Shown here piece after piece: positions 46,881-56,457 of a DNA stretch of 64,000 nt (the stretch's first letter is position 1; each line of letters starts with the position of its first letter). The notes beneath the pieces were generated by a model. That model had not been told where the DNA came from and ran no database searches. It saw only the letters and a list, made by a program, of their open reading frames with translations. Made by a program: the position numbers and the translations under genes. Origin of the DNA: Vreelandella massiliensis (GTDB lineage: Bacteria > Pseudomonadota > Gammaproteobacteria > Pseudomonadales > Halomonadaceae). Where the stretch lies: positions 197,578-261,577 of the forward strand of contig NZ_LT699745.1 in the NCBI RefSeq assembly GCF_900155385.1. Direction: 5' to 3'.

Positions 46881-48368
46881 TTAAAGATTATCCAGCCCGC
46901 GTTCGGCCATCGCCACGGCACGGAACAGCGCACGCCCTTTGTTTAGCGTTTCCTGCCACTCCATTTCTGGCACCGAGTCCGCCACGATCCCGGCGCCTGC
47001 TTGAACGTGTACTTGACCATCTTTGATTACCGCGGTGCGAATGGCGATGGCGGTATCCATATTGCCGTGCCAAGAGAGGTATCCCACCGCGCCCGAGTAG
47101 ATGCCCCGCTTGACCGGCTCGACCTCATCGATGATCTCCAGCGCGCGAATTTTCGACGCCCCGGACACCGTGCCCGCCGGGAAGGTCGCGCGAAGGGCGT
47201 CCATGGCCGTGAGCCCGGGTTTCAGCTTACCGGTGACATTGGAGACGATATGCATCACGTGCGAGTAGCGCTCCACCACCATCTGATCGGTGACCTCGAC
47301 GCTGCCCACTTCGCTGATACGGCCGACATCGTTGCGGCCCAAGTCGATCAGCATCAGATGCTCGGCGCGCTCTTTGGGGTCGGCCAAGAGCTCTGCTTCC
47401 AGCGCCTTGTCTTCCTCTTCGGTTTTCCCCCGTTTGCGCGTACCCGCAATCGGCCGCACCGTGACCTCGCTCCCTTCGGTGCGGGTGAGGATTTCCGGTG
47501 ACGAACCAACGACCTGATGATCATCGAGGTTGAGGTAGAACATATACGGCGAAGGGTTAAGGCTTCTCAGCGCGCGGTAAAGATCCAGCGGCGCGGCCTG
47601 ATACGGCGTCGTCATGCGCTGAGAGGGCACGCACTGCATAATGTCACCCGCGAGTACGTACTCTTTTATTTTCTCCACCGCCGCTTTAAAGCCCTCCTGG
47701 GTAAAGCCGGAGTCAAAATCACTCTCCTCGACCGCACTGCGCCCCGTGCCACCGCCTTGTGGACGCGAGTAGGCATCGCGCAGGCGGCTTTCCAGATGCT
47801 CAAGATGGCGCTCGGCCTGCGCCAGCGCATCCGGCACGTCCGGGTCGGCGTGGGTCAAAAGCGTCAAGCGTCCCGACAGGTTATCGAACACCACCAGATC
47901 GTTGCACACCATCAGCAGGATATCCGGCACGCCGATAGGATCGGGCTTCTCCACGCCGCGCAGGCGGGGCTCGATATAGCGGATGGTGTCATAGCCAAAA
48001 TAGCCAACCAAACCGCCATCAAAACGCGGCTGATCATCCAGTTTGGGCACCTTAAAACGCGCCTGGAACTGCTCAATCCAAGTTAAAGGATCGTCCACCT
48101 CGGTCACGCCCTGACTCTGATCATCCTTGATATGGTGAACGTTAAACCCACGCACTTCGATGCGCTCGTGACACGGCAGCCCGATAATCGAGTAGCGACC
48201 CCATTTCTCCCCTCCCTGCACGGATTCCAGCAGAAACGTCCAAGGCGTGTTGGCGAGCTTAAGGTAGGTGGAAAGCGGGGTGTCCAGATCCGCCAGTACG
48301 TCGCGGGAAACAGGAATGCGGTTGTAGCCCGCCTCGGCGAGCTCGGCAAAATAGTCCGGGGTCATCAT
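46881..48368 (-). CDS. trpE: Anthranilate synthase component I
   Basis: A 495-residue chorismate-dependent enzyme. The LLES feedback motif ([16 protein letters not shown]) predicts inhibition by tryptophan. Catalytic motifs: [30 protein letters not shown], and [18 protein letters not shown]. Starts ATG 48368 or 48365, overlapping the gph stop (TGATG), so translation is coupled. rpe-gph-trpE is the conserved order in Pseudomonas and relatives. Confidence 0.96.
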   Translation of the reverse strand: MMTPDYFAELAEAGYNRIPVSRDVLADLDTPLSTYLKLANTPWTFLLESVQGGEKWGRYSIIGLPCHERIEVRGFNVHHIKDDQSQGVTEVDDPLTWIEQFQARFKVPKLDDQPRFDGGLVGYFGYDTIRYIEPRLRGVEKPDPIGVPDILLMVCNDLVVFDNLSGRLTLLTHADPDVPDALAQAERHLEHLESRLRDAYSRPQGGGTGRSAVEESDFDSGFTQEGFKAAVEKIKEYVLAGDIMQCVPSQRMTTPYQAAPLDLYRALRSLNPSPYMFYLNLDDHQVVGSSPEILTRTEGSEVTVRPIAGTRKRGKTEEEDKALEAELLADPKERAEHLMLIDLGRNDVGRISEVGSVEVTDQMVVERYSHVMHIVSNVTGKLKPGLTAMDALRATFPAGTVSGASKIRALEIIDEVEPVKRGIYSGAVGYLSWHGNMDTAIAIRTAVIKDGQVHVQAGAGIVADSVPEMEWQETLNKGRALFRAVAMAERGLDNL

Positions 48369-49054
48369 CAGGCTTTCCCTGTCGTTGAACAAAGCAGATC
48401 GCTTAGGGTATCGAGTAGCATATCGGGATGGCTATCACCTATCGGCTCGCCGTGGTTATAGCCGTAGGGCAAAGCGAACGTCGTGAAGCCCGCTGCCTTA
48501 CCGGCCTCTATATCGTGGCGCGAGTCCCCCACCATGGCGCACGCCCTCGCCGGAACGCCAAAACGCTTGGCGGCGTGCAAAAGCGGCAGCGGGTCGGGCT
48601 TTTTACGTGCCAGTGAATCGCCCCCTAGGCACAGGTCAAAATACGCCGCGAGCCCAAAGTGCTCAAGAATGGGAGCGATAAAGCACTTGGGCTTGTTGGT
48701 GACCAGCACCAGTATCAAACCGGCCTCTTTGAGGGTGGAGAGCACCTCGGAGGCACCGGGGTAAAGCCGCGTTAGCCGGTTAGGCGCCTCGGCGTAGTGG
48801 GCTAAAAAACCTTGATAGCTGCGCGCCTGCACCTCTTTGGAGGGCGCCTCATTCAGCGCCCAGGTAAGGGCTCGCTGCATCAGTATGGGGGCACCGTTGC
48901 CCACCCAGTCGCGAACGTGCGCCTCTTCAGGCGGCGTTAAGTCTTGGTCTTTCAGTGCTTTTTGTACCGCCACGGTAAGATCCGGCACGGAATCGATCAG
49001 CGTGCCGTCCAGGTCGAACGCGACCAACCGCTTATCCTTGAGCCATGAATGCAC
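48368..49054 (-). CDS. gph: Phosphoglycolate phosphatase
   Basis: A 228-residue HAD hydrolase. Motif [17 protein letters not shown], motif [10 protein letters not shown], motif [20 protein letters not shown] and [15 protein letters not shown] are intact. It removes 2-phosphoglycolate formed after DNA repair. It starts 19 bases after rpe ends and overlaps trpE. Confidence 0.93.
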   Translation of the reverse strand: MHSWLKDKRLVAFDLDGTLIDSVPDLTVAVQKALKDQDLTPPEEAHVRDWVGNGAPILMQRALTWALNEAPSKEVQARSYQGFLAHYAEAPNRLTRLYPGASEVLSTLKEAGLILVLVTNKPKCFIAPILEHFGLAAYFDLCLGGDSLARKKPDPLPLLHAAKRFGVPARACAMVGDSRHDIEAGKAAGFTTFALPYGYNHGEPIGDSHPDMLLDTLSDLLCSTTGKA

Positions 49055-49073
49055 CGCGCTCCCCTCCCTTTTG

Positions 49074-49775
49074 CTAGCGCGCGGCGCTTTCGAGTTTGGC
49101 GCGCATTTCTTGGATCACCGTATCGTAACCGTTGGGGTCACCGGATTTGAAGGCGTTAAAAATCGCCGACCCCGCCACAAACGTATCCGCCCCGGCGGCG
49201 GCGACCTCGGCAATATTGTCCACTTTGACACCGCCATCCACTTCCAGGCGAATATCGCGCCCGGACGCATCGATTTTGGCCCGCGCCTCGCGCAGTTTGT
49301 CCAGTGTCCCGGGAATAAACGCCTGGCCACCAAACCCGGGGTTAACGCTCATCAATAGCACCATATCGACTTTATCCATCACATAGTCAAGATACGACAG
49401 CGGCGTGGCGGGATTGAACACCAGCCCCGCCTGGCATCCGCCGTCGCGGATAAGCTGCAGCGAGCGGTCGATATGTTCGGACGCTTCAGGGTGGAAGGTG
49501 ATCATGCTCGCCCCGGCATCGATGAAATCGCCAATCAGCTGATCCACCGGCTTGACCATCAAATGCACGTCGATAGGCGCGCTCACGCCATGATCGCGCA
49601 GCGCCTGACACACCATCGGCCCAATCGTCAGATTGGGCACGTAGTGGTTATCCATGACATCGAAGTGAACCCAGTCCGCTCCCGAAGCGAGAACGTTATC
49701 CACTTCCTCCCCTAGGCGGGCGAAGTTCGCGGAGAGAATCGAAGGCGCTATCACAAAATCGCGGGAGGTCGTCAT
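49074..49775 (-). CDS. rpe: Ribulose-phosphate 3-epimerase
   Basis: A 233-residue TIM-barrel enzyme of the pentose phosphate pathway. Signatures: [58 protein letters not shown] and [12 protein letters not shown]. Full length, first gene of the rpe-gph-trpE set. Confidence 0.96.
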   Translation of the reverse strand: MTTSRDFVIAPSILSANFARLGEEVDNVLASGADWVHFDVMDNHYVPNLTIGPMVCQALRDHGVSAPIDVHLMVKPVDQLIGDFIDAGASMITFHPEASEHIDRSLQLIRDGGCQAGLVFNPATPLSYLDYVMDKVDMVLLMSVNPGFGGQAFIPGTLDKLREARAKIDASGRDIRLEVDGGVKVDNIAEVAAAGADTFVAGSAIFNAFKSGDPNGYDTVIQEMRAKLESAAR

Positions 49776-49894
49776 GAGGGAAACCTTGTCTAGCCAAAAA
49801 AACGCATGATACCAGAGCCAAGCCCCTCGGTTCTGCGTTTGCTATCGCATCGCGCCTATATACCCCACGGCGTAACACCCAACGCCGTACACAT

Positions 49895-49913
49895 ATATTC
49901 TTAAATAGAATAT
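49895..49913. promoter_or_regulatory. Palindrome ATATTCT-N5-AGAATAT upstream of the sulfate transporter
   Basis: A perfect 19-base dyad about 95 bases before the substrate-binding protein start. It resembles the AT-rich ATTC/GAAT dyads of CysB and Cbl sites. With cysB in the same window, sulfur-starvation control is plausible. Binding is not shown. Confidence 0.5.
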
Positions 49914-50006
49914 AAATCACGATTGTAATTCCACAAATGCAGGTTTACCCTTTCCTATTATTAGCCTGAGCACGTCAGGCCCACACGCTATCAAAGGAGC
50001 CTCATC

Positions 50007-51077
50007 ATGCTATTCCTCAGCAAACCGCTATCTACCAAACAGCTCCCCACCCGCAAAAAACGTTTATGGGGTAAAAACCTTGGTCGCAGCGTCTTCGCGC
50101 TGGCGATTGCCGCTAGCGCCTCCACGACCGCCGTGGCACAGGAAGCGCCGCGCGAGCTATTGAACTCGTCTTACGATATCGCCCGCGAGCTTTTCGCGGC
50201 GATCAACCCAGAGTTTGAAGCCTGGTGGCAAGAAGAGCATGGCGAAGCGGTTGAGGTAAGCCAGTCCCATGGCGGTTCATCCGCCCAGGCGCGCGCCATT
50301 TTGCAGGGTTTGCGCGCGGACGTGGTGACGTTTAACCAAGTGACCGACGTGCAAGTGCTCGCCGATGCCGGCCTAGTCGCGAAAGATTGGCAAGACGCCT
50401 TCGATAACAATGCCTCGCCTTACTACTCCACCACCGCTTTTTTGGTGCGCGACGGCAACCCCAAAGAGATCGACAGCTGGGAAGACCTCGCCCGTGACGA
50501 TGTCGAGATCGTTTTCCCCAACCCCAAAACCTCGGGTAACGGGCGCTATACCTACCTTGCCGCCTGGGGTTTTGCCGAGCAGCAGTTCGACGGGGACGAG
50601 GAGCAGATTCATGACTTTATGCGCACCTTCCTGAGCAATGTCGTGGTCTTCGATACCGGCGGCCGTGGCGCCACCACCAGCTTCATCGAGCGCGGCATGG
50701 GCGATGTCTTGATCAGCTTCGAATCCGAGGTCAACAACATTCGTGGCGAGTACGGCAGCGACGACTACGAAGTCGTGGTGCCGCCGGTGAGCATCCTAGC
50801 CGAATTCCCGGTGGCCGTGGTCGAGGAAAACGCCGAGCGCAACGGCAACGAGAAGCTGGCGCGTAGCTACCTGGAATACCTCTACACCGAAGAGATGCAG
50901 CGTCTGCTCGCCGGCTTTAACTACCGTGTGCACGACGAGGACGTGGTGGCCGAGTTTGCCGATCAATTCCCCGAGACCAAGCTTTTAGAAGTCGAAAATG
51001 TCTTTGGCAGCTGGGATAACGCCATGGAAACGCACTTCGGCAGCGGCGGCCTTCTCGACCAGCTCCAGCGCCGTTGA
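50007..51077 (+). CDS. Sulfate/thiosulfate ABC transporter substrate-binding protein
   Basis: A 356-residue periplasmic protein with a long, basic signal peptide (cleavage near TAVAQ, about residue 46). Sulfate-binding signatures: LLNSSYDIARELF, SQSHGGSSAQARAI, VTFNQVTDVQVLAD, and FPNPKTSGNGRYTYLAAWG. Sbp and CysP are close paralogs and cannot be told apart here. AAAGGAG precedes the ATG. It is the first gene of a four-gene transporter operon. Confidence 0.93.
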   Translation: MLFLSKPLSTKQLPTRKKRLWGKNLGRSVFALAIAASASTTAVAQEAPRELLNSSYDIARELFAAINPEFEAWWQEEHGEAVEVSQSHGGSSAQARAILQGLRADVVTFNQVTDVQVLADAGLVAKDWQDAFDNNASPYYSTTAFLVRDGNPKEIDSWEDLARDDVEIVFPNPKTSGNGRYTYLAAWGFAEQQFDGDEEQIHDFMRTFLSNVVVFDTGGRGATTSFIERGMGDVLISFESEVNNIRGEYGSDDYEVVVPPVSILAEFPVAVVEENAERNGNEKLARSYLEYLYTEEMQRLLAGFNYRVHDEDVVAEFADQFPETKLLEVENVFGSWDNAMETHFGSGGLLDQLQRR

Positions 51078-51085
51078 GGTCACCC

Positions 51086-51943
51086 ATGAGCGCCACCCTT
51101 AGCCTTCGAATTAACCGCTCGAAACGGGTACTGCCGGGCTTCGGCCTCTCCATGGGCATCAGCGTGCTGTTTATTTCGCTGGTTTTGCTGCTGCCCATGA
51201 CGGGCCTGTTTGGCCAGTTGGCCGAGCTAAGCCTCGCGGAATACTGGGCGATTGTGACCGAAGGCCGCGTCGTAGCGAGCTACATGGTCACTATCGGGGC
51301 AGCGGCGGTCGCCGCGATAGTGAACGCAATCTTCGGCCTGCTGCTGGCCTGGGTCCTGGTGCGTTACGACTTCCCGGGTAAGCGCCTTTTAGATGCGTTA
51401 ATGGACTTGCCCTTTGCGCTGCCCACGGCGGTTGCCGGTATCACGCTCGCCACGCTCTACGCCAGTAATGGCTGGATGGGGCGTCTGCTGGAGCCACTCG
51501 GATTTCAGGTGGCTTACACCTGGGTTGGCATTGCGCTGGCCATGGCGTTCACCAGTATTCCTTTTGTGGTGCGCACGGTGCAGCCCGTGTTGGAGGATAT
51601 GCCCACCGAGGTGGACGAAGCCGCGATGTCGCTGGGCGCACGCGATGGCGCCGCGTTCCGTCGCGTGATTCTTCCCCACCTGTGGCCCGCCATTGTCACC
51701 GGCACCGGGCTTGCGTTCGTGCGCTCGCTGGGCGAGTTCGGCGCGATCATTTTCATCGCCGGCAATACACCCTACGAGACCGAAATCACCGCCCTGATGA
51801 TCTTCGTCAAACTCCAGGAGTATGACTACGCAGGCGCCTCGGCGATCGCGTCGGTCGTGCTCTTTGTATCGCTTGCGCTTCTGCTTGCTATTAACGTTTG
51901 GCAAGGCCGCTTTATTCGTCGCCTACACGGAGGAAAGGGTTAA
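51086..51943 (+). CDS. cysT: Sulfate ABC transporter permease CysT
   Basis: A 285-residue inner-membrane permease with about six helices. The binding-protein-dependent transport EAA-type loop reads EVDEAAMSLGARDGAAFRRVILP. MDLPFALPTAVAGITLATLY is typical of CysT/CysU. The ATG at 51086 has GAGGT six bases upstream. Its stop overlaps the cysW start by one base. Confidence 0.94.
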   Translation: MSATLSLRINRSKRVLPGFGLSMGISVLFISLVLLLPMTGLFGQLAELSLAEYWAIVTEGRVVASYMVTIGAAAVAAIVNAIFGLLLAWVLVRYDFPGKRLLDALMDLPFALPTAVAGITLATLYASNGWMGRLLEPLGFQVAYTWVGIALAMAFTSIPFVVRTVQPVLEDMPTEVDEAAMSLGARDGAAFRRVILPHLWPAIVTGTGLAFVRSLGEFGAIIFIAGNTPYETEITALMIFVKLQEYDYAGASAIASVVLFVSLALLLAINVWQGRFIRRLHGGKG

Positions 51944-52770
51944 TGCGTCGCATCGGTGATGCCCCAGCGGTGCGCCGCGCGCTGATTGGCGCGGCGGTAC
52001 TGCTATCGGCGCTGTTTCTGCTACTGCCGCTGGTAGCGATTTTCGCCCAGGCGTTTTCCCAGGGCGTCAGTGTATTCTGGGCCAACGTCAGCGACCCTTA
52101 TACGCTGCACGCCATTGGCCTGACACTCGCCGTGGCGCTGATGACCATTCCGATCTGCCTGGTGTTTGGCGTCGCGCTGGCGTGGCTGGTGACACGCTTT
52201 AGCTTCCCCGGCCGGCGCGTTTTGCAAACGCTGATCGATATCCCCTTTGCCGTCTCGCCGGTGGTGGCGGGTCTTATTTACCTCTTGCTCTACGGGCGCA
52301 ACGGCTGGATGGGCACCTGGCTGGATAGCTACGATATTCAGCTCATGTTCGCCTGGCCCGGCATCTTGATGGTGACGGTGTTTGTCACCTGCCCGTTTGT
52401 TGCCCGCGAACTGATTCCCTTGATGCAGGCGCAAGGGTCACGCGAAGAGGAAGCAGCGGTCACCCTCGGCGCCCGTGGCTGGACCACCTTTCGGCGCGTC
52501 ACGCTGCCTAACATTCGCTGGGCGCTGCTGTACGGCGTGATTCTGACCAATGCCCGGGCCGTGGGTGAATTTGGTGCGGTATCGGTGGTTTCCGGCGCGA
52601 TTCGCGGCCAAACCAACACCTTGCCGCTGCACTTAGAGCAGCTTTACCAGGATTACAACACCGTTGGCGCCTTCACCAGCGCCGCCCTATTGGCCCTCAT
52701 TGCCCTACTGACACTGGCCGCCAAAGCTGGCCTTGAGTGGCGCGCATCGCGCCGGGAGGCACTTGCATGA
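51943..52770 (+). CDS. cysW: Sulfate ABC transporter permease CysW
   Basis: A 275-residue second permease with about six helices. The EAA loop reads [23 protein letters not shown], preceded by [25 protein letters not shown] lies upstream of the ATG. Its stop overlaps the cysA start (ATGA). Confidence 0.94.
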   Translation: MRRIGDAPAVRRALIGAAVLLSALFLLLPLVAIFAQAFSQGVSVFWANVSDPYTLHAIGLTLAVALMTIPICLVFGVALAWLVTRFSFPGRRVLQTLIDIPFAVSPVVAGLIYLLLYGRNGWMGTWLDSYDIQLMFAWPGILMVTVFVTCPFVARELIPLMQAQGSREEEAAVTLGARGWTTFRRVTLPNIRWALLYGVILTNARAVGEFGAVSVVSGAIRGQTNTLPLHLEQLYQDYNTVGAFTSAALLALIALLTLAAKAGLEWRASRREALA

Positions 52771-53861
52771 GCATTCGCTTACACAATATTGGCAAACACT
52801 TCGGCGCCACCCGAGCGCTGGAACCGATCAACCTGGATATCCACGAAGGCGAACTGGTTGGCCTTTTGGGCCCTTCAGGCTCGGGCAAAACCACCCTGCT
52901 GCGGATTATCGCCGGGCTGGAAGATGCCGACCGCGCGCGCGAGTCCAGCAAGATTCTGTTTGGCGAGCGCGATGTGACCCATGTCCACGTGCGCGACCGC
53001 CGTATCGGGTTCGTATTTCAGCACTATGCCCTGTTTCGTCACATGACGGTATTCGATAACGTCGCCTTTGGCCTCACGGTGATGCCACGCAAGCAGCGCC
53101 CTAGCAGCGGAGAAATCCGTTCGCGGGTATTCCGTCTGCTGGAAATGGTTAAACTGGAGCACCTAGCGAACCGCTATCCGGCCCAGCTTTCCGGCGGTCA
53201 ACAGCAGCGGGTGTCGCTTGCGCGCGCATTGGCAGTAAAGCCCGATGTGTTACTGCTGGACGAACCGTTTGGGGCGTTGGATGCCAAGGTGCGTCAGGAG
53301 CTGCGCCGCTGGTTGCGTCACTTGCACGATGAGCTTAACTTCACCAGCGTGTTTGTCACCCACGACCAGGAAGAAGCGCTTGAGCTCTCCGACCGGGTGG
53401 TGGTGATGAGCAACGGCCGCATCGAGCAGGTCGATTCGCCGGAAGCGCTCTACCGCGCACCGAAAAATCGCTTTGTGTTTGAATTTCTGGGTGATGTAAA
53501 CCACCTGGAAGGCCGCGTGCGCGATGGTGTCCTCACCTGCGGCGACGCGCGTTTGAACGTTGACCTGCCCGATGGCCACGAGGAGCTGTTGCTGCGCCCA
53601 CACGAGGTGCGCCTGGCAGAGTCGCCTTCCGCCGAGAGCCACCTACCGGTCACCATTACCGCCATTTCACCGGTGGGTGCCGAAGTACGGGTGGAACTCG
53701 AAGCGGACTGGCTGGCAAAGCCGTGGCTTGCCACCGTGCGCCACGCCGATTTCGAGCGCTTATCCCTACGCCGCGGGCTACGTCTCTACGCTCACCCACG
53801 CCAGTGGCACCGCTTCGAGGATGAGACCTCCGCCCATGAAGCCGCTGCACGCGCAGCGTGA
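52767..53861 (+). CDS. cysA: Sulfate/thiosulfate import ATPase CysA
   Basis: A 364-residue ATPase energising sulfate uptake. Walker [20 protein letters not shown] signature [19 protein letters not shown], Walker [12 protein letters not shown] and the H-loop [15 protein letters not shown] are intact. A C-terminal regulatory domain (about residues 240-350) contains [20 protein letters not shown] precedes the ATG. Confidence 0.96.
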   Translation: MSIRLHNIGKHFGATRALEPINLDIHEGELVGLLGPSGSGKTTLLRIIAGLEDADRARESSKILFGERDVTHVHVRDRRIGFVFQHYALFRHMTVFDNVAFGLTVMPRKQRPSSGEIRSRVFRLLEMVKLEHLANRYPAQLSGGQQQRVSLARALAVKPDVLLLDEPFGALDAKVRQELRRWLRHLHDELNFTSVFVTHDQEEALELSDRVVVMSNGRIEQVDSPEALYRAPKNRFVFEFLGDVNHLEGRVRDGVLTCGDARLNVDLPDGHEELLLRPHEVRLAESPSAESHLPVTITAISPVGAEVRVELEADWLAKPWLATVRHADFERLSLRRGLRLYAHPRQWHRFEDETSAHEAAARAA

Positions 53862-53951
53862 TGGTTGATACGCAATGACAGTATAATGACGCCGAAGGCC
53901 TACTTCCCTTTAACGTCGCGCGACTCGAAAGCGTTGCAAACGGAGATCACC

Positions 53952-54572
53952 ATGCATCGGCGTCACTTCATCACACACAGTATCGTCACACGTGGCATCC
54001 AACTCTTGTGCGCACTCCTGGCGAGCCTCTGGCTTGCCGGCTGCGCTAGCCCCCACTACCTTACGCTCTCCCCCACCCGCAGTGTCGATGTGCCCCAAAC
54101 CGGGCAAGGGCAAAGCGTGACGGTCATTGCCCAAGACGGCCGTGAATCGGATGTGATTGGTCGACGCAGCCATACGGGCATGTCCACCGCCACGATCACC
54201 GTTAGCAGTCACGAGCTAATACCGCGCTTACAGCAAGAAGCCGAACGCGCCGTGCGCGATATGGGCTTCTCGCCCACGACCGAAGAAGCCGAGGGTCGTC
54301 CCTTGTTGATTCTGGAGTTGGCACGCCTTGACTATCTGCATGGGGACAGCAGCCAGCCAGTGCTGGATGAAGCCCGGCTTGAAGGCGTTTTTCGCGCTAT
54401 CGCCCAGCACAAAGGCACGACCTATACCGGCACCTACACCTCGCGGCGCACCCAGAGCTTCGCGGTTAAACCCGGCGAAGCCGCCAATACGCGCATGCTG
54501 AATGATTTATTAAGCGACGGGCTGAATCGTGCGTTCAGCGATCGCGACCTTGCCAAGCTGCTGGCACGATAG
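53952..54572 (+). CDS. YajG-like lipoprotein
   Basis: A 206-residue lipoprotein. The signal sequence ends in the lipobox LAGC (ASLWLAGCASPHYL), so it is lipidated at the Cys near residue 26. The mature part resembles the YajG family (SPTRSVDVPQTGQGQSVTVIAQDGR, HELIPRLQQEAERAV). YajG-type proteins have no firm function. The ATG at 53952 has GGAG six bases upstream; earlier in-frame starts would put 22-29 residues before the signal sequence. Confidence 0.8.
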   Translation: MHRRHFITHSIVTRGIQLLCALLASLWLAGCASPHYLTLSPTRSVDVPQTGQGQSVTVIAQDGRESDVIGRRSHTGMSTATITVSSHELIPRLQQEAERAVRDMGFSPTTEEAEGRPLLILELARLDYLHGDSSQPVLDEARLEGVFRAIAQHKGTTYTGTYTSRRTQSFAVKPGEAANTRMLNDLLSDGLNRAFSDRDLAKLLAR

Positions 54573-54590
54573 GATCTATATCAGCAGAGC

Positions 54591-55223
54591 CTATTCACGC
54601 GGCCCACGTCGCTCTAGCGCCCAGACACTCTCCGTGAAGCCACGCGCGTCGGGCGCTCCCTCTTCCCACTTTTCCAAGCGGAAATTCGGCCTAAACAGCT
54701 CATCAATCTCGGCGTGACTAACATGGTAGGGCGGGCCGGACTCCCCGGCATCATGGTGAAGGCTGATCAGTAGCCCTTTGGCACCGGGGGGCACCAGCTG
54801 CGCAAGATGAAACGCGTAGCGACGCCGAGTGGCCGGTGGCAGCGCAATCAGCGAGGCGCGGTCGTAAAACGCCTCCACTTCATCTACCTGCTGGATGTGC
54901 AGGTGAAAAAAATCGCCCTGCCATAGCTCAACGCTGCCTTGCCGGGCAATATCAAAACCGGCTTGCCGATAGCGCGACACTTCTCCGCGACGCTCAGCGA
55001 GAAACTGCTCGATCGCCTCGGGCGCAAGCTCCACGCCCAACACCGGGTGACCTTGCTCGGCGAGCCAGCGCATATCAAGGCTTTTGCCACACAGCGGCAC
55101 CAGCACCTTGGCGCGGCTGGGTATTTCAAGCGCTTTCCAGTGGCGCACCAGCGCGGGATGGGTTTGGGCCAAATGAAAGCCAATGCGCCCTTCACGCCAG
55201 CGCTTTAGCCACTGCTCGCGCAT
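54591..55223 (-). CDS. tpm: Thiopurine S-methyltransferase family protein
   Basis: A 210-residue class I methyltransferase. SAM-binding motif VLVPLCGKSLDMRWLAEQG with GVELAPEAIEQF is characteristic of bacterial TPMT. DRASLIALPPATRRRYAFHL is the post-II region. Such enzymes methylate selenite or tellurite in some bacteria. It is co-oriented with the SH3 gene 11 bases upstream. Confidence 0.92.
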   Translation of the reverse strand: MREQWLKRWREGRIGFHLAQTHPALVRHWKALEIPSRAKVLVPLCGKSLDMRWLAEQGHPVLGVELAPEAIEQFLAERRGEVSRYRQAGFDIARQGSVELWQGDFFHLHIQQVDEVEAFYDRASLIALPPATRRRYAFHLAQLVPPGAKGLLISLHHDAGESGPPYHVSHAEIDELFRPNFRLEKWEEGAPDARGFTESVWALERRGPRE

Positions 55224-55234
55224 TCAGACTCTCC

Positions 55235-55873
55235 TTACTGAAACCAACGGTCGCGTTTTTTACGTCGACGCGGCAAGTGCGGCACAATCAAACCCACCAC
55301 CAGCCCGGCACCAGCGACCCCACCGCCGTACATAAAGTAGCGCAGCAGCAGATCTTCCTCTTGGGTATCAAGGCGCGCCTTGAGCGAGCGGACTTCTTGA
55401 CGCAGCTCATCGGATTCCTGAACTAGGGCCGCATTGCGGGCCTCTAGCTCATCAATTCGCGCTTCGCGCACCTCAAGGGTTTCTCTCATTGAGACGACGC
55501 GCTGCTCCCACTCCTCGTTGATACCCGCAAGCTCTGCCGTCAGCGCCGCTACCTGCGCCTCCAACTCAGGCAATCGCTCACTTGCGCTCGGGGAGTCTTG
55601 AAGCTCGTTGCTTAACACCCATACGGTATCGCCGTCTCCATCGCGCACGCGGGTGTAATCGCCGCTGGTTTCGAGCACCTCAACCTGCTCCCCGGCGGTC
55701 AGCGTACCTACAATGCGATAGCCATCGGTCGGGCCACTACGCACGTAGGTGCTCAGCTCATCGGACACCCAGGCGGTACTCCCCGATTGAGCGACGGTGG
55801 TAGCGCTTACGACGCTAAGCCCGATACCAAGCGCCATGGCAGCGGCGCGCAAACGATAGGTTGTCACTCGCAT
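55235..55873 (-). CDS. SH3-domain periplasmic protein (YgiM/TIGR04211-like)
   Basis: A 212-residue protein. A signal peptide (to about residue 28, TTVAQ) is followed by a bacterial SH3 domain (YVRSGPTDGYRIVGTLTAGEQV, about 35-95), then a coiled coil of about 80 residues (ELEAQVAALTAELAGI). One C-terminal transmembrane helix (YGGGVAGAGLVVGLIVPHL) and a basic tail (RRRKKRDRW) end it. The layout matches E. coli YgiM. It is probably an envelope-anchored peptidoglycan-associated protein. Confidence 0.87.
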   Translation of the reverse strand: MRVTTYRLRAAAMALGIGLSVVSATTVAQSGSTAWVSDELSTYVRSGPTDGYRIVGTLTAGEQVEVLETSGDYTRVRDGDGDTVWVLSNELQDSPSASERLPELEAQVAALTAELAGINEEWEQRVVSMRETLEVREARIDELEARNAALVQESDELRQEVRSLKARLDTQEEDLLLRYFMYGGGVAGAGLVVGLIVPHLPRRRKKRDRWFQ

Positions 55874-55934
55874 AAACAGTGCCTTAAACGTTATGGACCT
55901 TTATACAAAGCGCTGCGCCGCCTCTGGCGCCGCC

Positions 55935-56261
55935 TCACTCGTTTCGTGGTGGCATGGGGAAGGGGCGCGGAAACTCTGCCACACGAGCATCACTTTTAAC
56001 CGCTTTAAGTTGACCTTCTCGCTCAACTTCGTCAATGCGCACGATGGCATTCAGCGGCAAATAGCTGCGAGTAACGCCTTCAAACGTGCGCTCAAGCTTC
56101 TCGGTGGCCGGGTCAATCACCATGCGACCGGCATCGGCGAAGACAAACTCTTCCACTTCAATAAACCCCCATAGTTCGCTTTGAAAAATTTCGCGAACAT
56201 AGAGTTCCCACACTTCACCTTGTTGGTGTACGACGACGCGGTAAATCGGCTTGGCCGCCAT
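55935..56261 (-). CDS. DUF1820 family protein
   Basis: A 108-residue soluble protein with family features: YRVVVHQQGEVWELYVREIF, GFIEVEEFVF, and SYLPLNAIVRIDEVEREG. Function is unknown, but it is widespread in gammaproteobacteria. It lies upstream of the SH3 gene on the same strand with a 61-base gap. Confidence 0.87.
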   Translation of the reverse strand: MAAKPIYRVVVHQQGEVWELYVREIFQSELWGFIEVEEFVFADAGRMVIDPATEKLERTFEGVTRSYLPLNAIVRIDEVEREGQLKAVKSDARVAEFPRPFPMPPRNE

Positions 56262-56457
56262 CTTGGCCCAGTCCTCTATTGACCATGATCAGGCCTGCTA
56301 GCCTACCATAGCTCGGCTTGTGGCGCCCAAAAGCGTTACGTGCGAACCTGGGGCATTACGCCTTATGACGGTGCAAAGCATCCGCGACTTGTTAAAACAT
56401 CAAGAAGAACGAGACTTCTATGTATAATTCCCCCACTGGCTGGGATAAGGAGTCACC